From positions 3,801 to 67,800 of the forward strand of contig DASYAV010000220.1 in NCBI GenBank assembly GCA_036501145.1: a stretch of 64,000 nt of DNA. The letters run 5' to 3'. Origin of the DNA: PALSA-505 sp036501145 (lineage in GTDB: Bacteria; Actinomycetota; Actinomycetes; Streptosporangiales; Streptosporangiaceae). Below the pieces are notes generated by a model. The model ran no database searches. It had not been told where the DNA came from and saw only the letters and a program-made list of their open reading frames with translations. Position numbers and translations under genes: made by a program. Positions 59,909 to 64,000 of the stretch are shown piece after piece. The stretch's first letter is position 1. The number at the start of each line of letters is the position of its first letter.

Positions 59909-62323
59909 ATGCCCCACCGCTTGGCCCGCCCGGCCGCCGTGGCCTGCGCCACCGCCGCGCTGGCCGCACTGGCCACGATGAGCGCGGCCCCACCCGCCAC
60001 CGCCGCCTCCGGCCCCGCCGCGCCCGCCAGCACCACGGCCGCCCCGCTGGGTGCCGCCACCGCGGCATCCGGCTCTCCAGGCACCCAGCTCGTCATGCTG
60101 ACCGGCGACCGGGTACTGGCCAGCCGCTCGCCGGACGGTCAGGTCACCGGCCGGATCATCCCGGTGCCCGGCGCAAGCCCGGTGCAGTCGGTGATGACGC
60201 TCACCGTCGGCGCCTCGTCCTACGCCTTCCCGGTGGCCGCCGTGCCCTACCTGAGCCGTGGCCTCAGTCCGGAGCTGTTCCAGCTCAGTGCCCTGCTCCG
60301 GGAAGAACGCACGGGCCGGCTCCCGGTGCGGATCAGCTACCGGGGCCGGCGGGCACCCGCGCTGCCCGGCGTCACCGTCACCCACGCCGCGGCGGGCACC
60401 GCCCAGGGCTACCTGACCCCGGCATCGGCCGTCCGGTTCGGCCGCGCGCTGGCCCGCCAGGACCAGGCCGACCAGGCCGCCGGCCGGTACGGCACGGACG
60501 GCCTGTTCGCCCGCGGCACGTCGGTCTCGCTGGCCGGTGAGCCCGGCAGCGGCCGGCCCGCCTCGGCGCCGTCCGCGGCCGCCAAACCGCCGAAGCAGGT
60601 ACTCAAGGTCACCGCCACCAACCTGGCGGGCAAACCGGACAACGGCGACGCCGTGCTGGTGGCCAACGCCGCCAACAGCAACATCTTCGGCCAGAACCCG
60701 AACGTGTCGATCAAGCATTTCTCCGGCGGGGTGGCCACCTACCACGTCCCGGCCGGCCCCTACTGGGCCCTCGGCATCTTCGGCGGCACGCTGACCCGTA
60801 AGGAGCAGTACTTCAACCGGCTGGCCGTGCTGCCCCAGTTCAGCGTGACCAGGAGCACCACCGAGCACATCGCCGAGCGGGCCGCCGACAGCAAGATCAC
60901 CATGGTCACGCCGCGCCCGGCCACCCCGGTCAGCACGAACTTCACCATTGACCACCCGGGCCAGACCGGGCCGCCGATCCAGATCAACTTCAGCAACGCC
61001 ACCATGGCGCCCCTCGGCTCGGCCCCGCCGGTGCCGCCGCTATGGGTCTCCCCGACAACCCGCCGGCCCACCGCCGGCAGCCTGCACGTCTACGCCTCGC
61101 AGCAACTCGCCCCGCCCGGCTCTGCCGCACAACCCGGCTCTGCCACCCGGGCTGGCTCTGCCACACGGGCCGGCCAGACCCCGCCGTACTGGTACGCCGC
61201 CGAATACCGCGGGCCGGACGGCATCATCCCGGCCCAGCACTACCGGGTGCGCAACAGGGATCTGGCGACGGTCAGCGAGCGCTACTACCAGGCCAGCCGC
61301 CAGCGTGCCCAGATCGCCATCGACGGCGCGCTGCTGACCAGCCTCAACGGCTACATGAACCCCGAGCCGTTCATCACCCACACGCCGGCCAGCATGACCG
61401 CCTACCTGGGCGGCAACGTGCCCGACATGACCTGGGGCGGCTATGAGATAACCCTGACCAGGAAGGGTGCCGTGATAGCCGGGCAGGACAGCGCGTTCGT
61501 CCCGCAGCCGCCGCGCCACCACACGGCCGACACCTGGAACGCCTACCCGCTGCATCCCGCCGTCAACGACAACCCCGAACCCCGCGGCTGGGCCAACGGG
61601 GTAGTGCCGTCGGCGTCCAGGATCGGTAACACGCTGCTGCTCAACGTGGTCCCGGCCGGCGACAACGAGCCCGGCCACCTCGGCACCGGCTTCGGCACCA
61701 CCGGCGCGGACAAGATCACCGGCCGCTACGTGATCGACCAGAACGGCAAGCAGATCGCCGGCGGCCCGGCGCCGGCGCCGCAGGGCGGCAGCGACGCGTT
61801 CGCCGCCAAGGCCATGCTGAACCCGCACGCCTCGGTGGTCAGCTTCGGCCTGACCGTGCACAGCTCGGGCCCGGCCCACCCGCTGTCCACGGCGACCCAC
61901 ACCGTCTGGACCTGGCGCTCCTCCCGCCAGCCCGCGGTGCGGCTGCCCGGCGACTGGTATTGCGAGGGCACGAACACCAGGCTGATCTACAAGTGCGCGG
62001 TGCAGCCGATGATGACGCTGCGATACGCGGTTCCCGCCCTGTCCCTGGCCGGGATGGCACCTGCCGGGCGGCAGGTGGTCGACCTCACCGTCGGCCACCT
62101 GCAGCTGGTCAGGCCGATCGCGGTGTCCAAGGTCACCATGGCGGTCTCCGCCGACGGCGGCAAGACCTGGCGCCAGGCCAAGGTGACCGGTCACGACGGC
62201 CGCTACCGGGCGGTGTTCGGCGCTCCGGTCGGCGCGTACGTGATGACCCGCACCGCCGCCCGGGACGCCGCGGGCGGCTCGGTCACCGAGACCATCACCC
62301 GCGCCTACCGGGTCGCTGGCTGA
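59909..62323 (+). CDS. Large secreted protein resembling the non-catalytic parts of actinobacterial S8 peptidases
   Basis: An 804-residue exported protein: signal peptide (about 1-33, ending PPATA), then TQLVMLTGDRVLASRSPDGQVTGRIIPVPG, the N-terminal pattern common to large secreted streptomycete subtilases, and a C-terminal ISKVTMAVSADGGKTWRQAKVTGHDGRYRA-like module also seen at their ends. The S8 catalytic Asp/His/Ser blocks (DTG, HGT, GTSMA) are absent. The middle is rich in beta-strand-like segments. It may be a non-enzymatic wall or extracellular protein. An AT-rich promoter region with TATAGT lies at 59781-59810, shared with rmuC. Confidence 0.72.
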   Translation: MPHRLARPAAVACATAALAALATMSAAPPATAASGPAAPASTTAAPLGAATAASGSPGTQLVMLTGDRVLASRSPDGQVTGRIIPVPGASPVQSVMTLTVGASSYAFPVAAVPYLSRGLSPELFQLSALLREERTGRLPVRISYRGRRAPALPGVTVTHAAAGTAQGYLTPASAVRFGRALARQDQADQAAGRYGTDGLFARGTSVSLAGEPGSGRPASAPSAAAKPPKQVLKVTATNLAGKPDNGDAVLVANAANSNIFGQNPNVSIKHFSGGVATYHVPAGPYWALGIFGGTLTRKEQYFNRLAVLPQFSVTRSTTEHIAERAADSKITMVTPRPATPVSTNFTIDHPGQTGPPIQINFSNATMAPLGSAPPVPPLWVSPTTRRPTAGSLHVYASQQLAPPGSAAQPGSATRAGSATRAGQTPPYWYAAEYRGPDGIIPAQHYRVRNRDLATVSERYYQASRQRAQIAIDGALLTSLNGYMNPEPFITHTPASMTAYLGGNVPDMTWGGYEITLTRKGAVIAGQDSAFVPQPPRHHTADTWNAYPLHPAVNDNPEPRGWANGVVPSASRIGNTLLLNVVPAGDNEPGHLGTGFGTTGADKITGRYVIDQNGKQIAGGPAPAPQGGSDAFAAKAMLNPHASVVSFGLTVHSSGPAHPLSTATHTVWTWRSSRQPAVRLPGDWYCEGTNTRLIYKCAVQPMMTLRYAVPALSLAGMAPAGRQVVDLTVGHLQLVRPIAVSKVTMAVSADGGKTWRQAKVTGHDGRYRAVFGAPVGAYVMTRTAARDAAGGSVTETITRAYRVAG

Positions 62324-62385
62324 CCCGGGGCGCACCCTGACACCGGGGGCAGGCTCACCCGGCCGGGCCGCCTAGACTCGCCCGG

Positions 62386-63477
62386 GTGAGCCTGTCCATC
62401 GGCATCGTCGGATTGCCCAACGTCGGCAAGTCAACCCTGTTCAACGCGCTGACCAAGGCGCAGGCGGTGGCGTCGAACTACCCGTTCGCCACCATCGAGC
62501 CGAACGTCGGCATCGTCGGCCTGCCCGATCCCCGGCTCGCCGAGCTGGCCAAGCTCTACGATTCGGACCGCATCGTCCCGGCCACGGTGCGGTTCACCGA
62601 CATCGCCGGCCTGGTCCGCGGCGCCTCCACCGGCCAGGGCCTGGGCAACCAGTTCCTCGCCCACATCCGCGAGACCGACGCGATCTGCCAGGTCATCCGG
62701 GTCTTCACCGACCCGGACGTGAGCCACGTGGACGGCGACGTCGAGCCGCAGCGCGACATCGAGACGGTCACCACCGAGCTGATGCTGGCTGACCTGCAGA
62801 CTCTCGAGAAGGCCATTCCCCGGCTGACCAAGGAAACGAAGTTCTCCAAAGATGCTGAACGGCTTCGCGTCGCCCAGGCCGCGCAGACCGCCGAGCAGCT
62901 CCTTGACGATGGAACGCCGCTGTTTTCCGCGGCCGGCCCCGGCGGTGTGGATCTCGATGATCTGCGGGAATTGCAGCTGCTCACGGCGAAGCCGTTCATC
63001 TATGTCTTCAACGTCGACGAGGCCGAACTCGGGGACGAGGCGCTGCGCAAGCGGCTGGCCGACCTCGTCGCGCCGGCCGAGGCGATCTTCCTGGACGCGA
63101 AGACCGAGGCCGAGCTGGCCGAGCTGCCCGACGAGGACGCGGCCGAACTGCTGGCCGAACTGGGCCTCGGCGAGCCGGGACTGGACCAGCTGGCCCGGGT
63201 CGGCTTCGCCGCGCTCGGCCTGTCCACCTTCCTCACCGCGGGCCCGAAGGAAGCGCGGGCCTGGACGATTTCGGCCGGTGCGACCGCGCCCGAGGCCGCC
63301 GGCGTCATCCACACCGACTTCCAGCGTGGCTTCATCAAGGCCGAAGTGATCAGCTACCAGGACCTGATCGACGCGGGGTCGGTGGCTGCGGCGCGCTCCG
63401 CCGGCACGGCCCGCATCGAGGGCCGCGACTACGTCATGCGGGACGGCGACGTGGTCGAGTTCCGATTCAACGTCTGA
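62386..63477 (+). CDS. ychF: Redox-regulated ATPase YchF (Obg-family)
   Basis: A 363-residue P-loop protein: IGIVGLPNVGKSTLFNALT (G1), FTDIAGLVRGAS (G3), VFNVDE in place of NKxD (the change that gives YchF its ATP preference), and the C-terminal TGS-like domain AGVIHTDFQRGFIKAEVISYQDL. It binds ribosomes and responds to oxidative stress in other bacteria. GTG start 62386. The position after ispH and the DUF6542 gene is conserved in actinobacteria. Confidence 0.97.
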   Translation: MSLSIGIVGLPNVGKSTLFNALTKAQAVASNYPFATIEPNVGIVGLPDPRLAELAKLYDSDRIVPATVRFTDIAGLVRGASTGQGLGNQFLAHIRETDAICQVIRVFTDPDVSHVDGDVEPQRDIETVTTELMLADLQTLEKAIPRLTKETKFSKDAERLRVAQAAQTAEQLLDDGTPLFSAAGPGGVDLDDLRELQLLTAKPFIYVFNVDEAELGDEALRKRLADLVAPAEAIFLDAKTEAELAELPDEDAAELLAELGLGEPGLDQLARVGFAALGLSTFLTAGPKEARAWTISAGATAPEAAGVIHTDFQRGFIKAEVISYQDLIDAGSVAAARSAGTARIEGRDYVMRDGDVVEFRFNV

Positions 63478-63664
63478 CCAGGAATTTCACCCTCCCGGCC
63501 CAAGGTATTGGCCGGCTCACGCTCACAGCGCGTTGCCTTAATAAACCGTAAACGCGGCCCGCGTCCGTCGTGTCTTGCCATAAGAAGTGATATTGACGAA
63601 AATATTAGACTTCTGCCCAATGTGTACCTAAGGGGGCTAAAAGTTACCGCCGTGGAGCAGGCAG

Positions 63665-64000
63665 ATGAGCGACGGCGAGGTTAGACCCGCCCGTTACCAG
63701 GACGTCTTTGGCCACTCTCTGGCCAGGCGGCTGGTCGTCGCTGACGCGATTTCCTACCTCGGCGACTTCGTTGGGCTCGGTGCGCTTCTGCTCGTCGCCT
63801 ACGACCGTTCCGGTGGCCGGCCGCTGGGGCCGGCCGCGGTGTTCGGGGTCCAGGCGCTGCCCGCCGTGCTCGTCGCCACCGGCATCGGCCCCTGGCTGGA
63901 CCGGATTCCGCGCATCAAGGGCCTGGCTTCGCTGTGCCTGACCGGCGCGGCCGCGCTGTGCCTGCCGTTAATCTTCGGCGGGCTATGGCCGGTGCTGGCG
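63665..64000 (+). CDS. MFS-type transporter, truncated by the window edge
   Basis: The first 112 codons of a membrane protein: RYQDVFGHSLARRLVVADAISYLGDFVGLGALLLVAY, PAAVFGVQALPAVLVATGIGPWLDRIPRIKGLASL. The ISYLGDFV-GPWLDR pattern is that of MFS exporters related to macrolide-efflux proteins (motif A variant GPWLDRIPR). ATG 63665 with GGAG upstream. The 187-nt gap before it is AT-rich and holds the promoter. Confidence 0.8.
   Translation, partial: MSDGEVRPARYQDVFGHSLARRLVVADAISYLGDFVGLGALLLVAYDRSGGRPLGPAAVFGVQALPAVLVATGIGPWLDRIPRIKGLASLCLTGAAALCLPLIFGGLWPVLA

Overview
The window is very GC-rich chromosomal DNA from an actinobacterium. The evidence is the GC-rich codon use with many GTG starts, and the families present: Ser/Thr kinase with an extracytoplasmic domain, SigE-type ECF sigma factor, DUF1707, DUF4232, DUF6542, a TIGR03084 mycothiol-type protein, 13E12/DUF222 HNH protein and a class I plus class II fumarase pair. 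The backbone follows a gene order known from Streptomyces and Mycobacterium: fumarases, glpX, xseB, xseA, lipid-droplet-type protein, ispH, DUF6542 protein, ychF. I cannot name the genus or species from the sequence alone.

Layout. 1-4.5 kb (minus strand): the 3'-truncated edge of a DHA2-type MFS exporter, a DinB-like protein, a nickel/cobalt permease behind a near-perfect Nur operator, and a translationally coupled rhomboid protease and amidohydrolase. 4.9-7 kb: two paralogous secreted lysozyme-fold (SLT/APF-type) cell-wall proteins; the second has two CRP-like sites upstream. 7-12.4 kb: Ser/Thr kinase and the fumC plus class I fumarase operon. 12.5-18 kb: ECF sigma/anti-sigma pair, a gutted chitinase that keeps an intact promoter and a 33-bp palindromic operator, a MarR regulator, a GH3 enzyme and an HtrA-like protease. 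18-29 kb: repeat-rich membrane protein, purU, DUF488, ClC channel, DUF1707, glpX, TetR, lipoprotein, cell-wall amidase and xseB. 29-38 kb: an acyltransferase and a seven-gene Ebo-type operon led by inositol-3-phosphate synthase.

40.66-51.55 kb holds a 10.9-kb integrative element. A large serine recombinase has inserted it into a DUF222/HNH gene, leaving the C-terminal half at 39.3-40.7 kb and the N-terminal half at 51.5-52.5 kb. Both attachment sites can be read: a CCTTG core with flanking 12-bp inverted arms, symmetric around a central TT. The element carries an FtsK/TraB-type translocase, several very small genes behind perfect extended Shine-Dalgarno sequences, an XRE/DUF5919-type regulator, a HAD phosphatase, a barstar plus secreted guanyl-specific ribonuclease pair, and an IS1380-family transposase. 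No replication initiator was recognised.

After the element the backbone resumes: GNAT, xseA, lipid-droplet-type protein, ispH, TIGR03084 protein, DUF6542 protein, rmuC, a large secreted protein resembling the non-catalytic parts of actinobacterial subtilases, ychF, and the start of another MFS gene. About 24 kb of accessory DNA therefore separates the two exonuclease VII subunit genes, which are normally neighbours.
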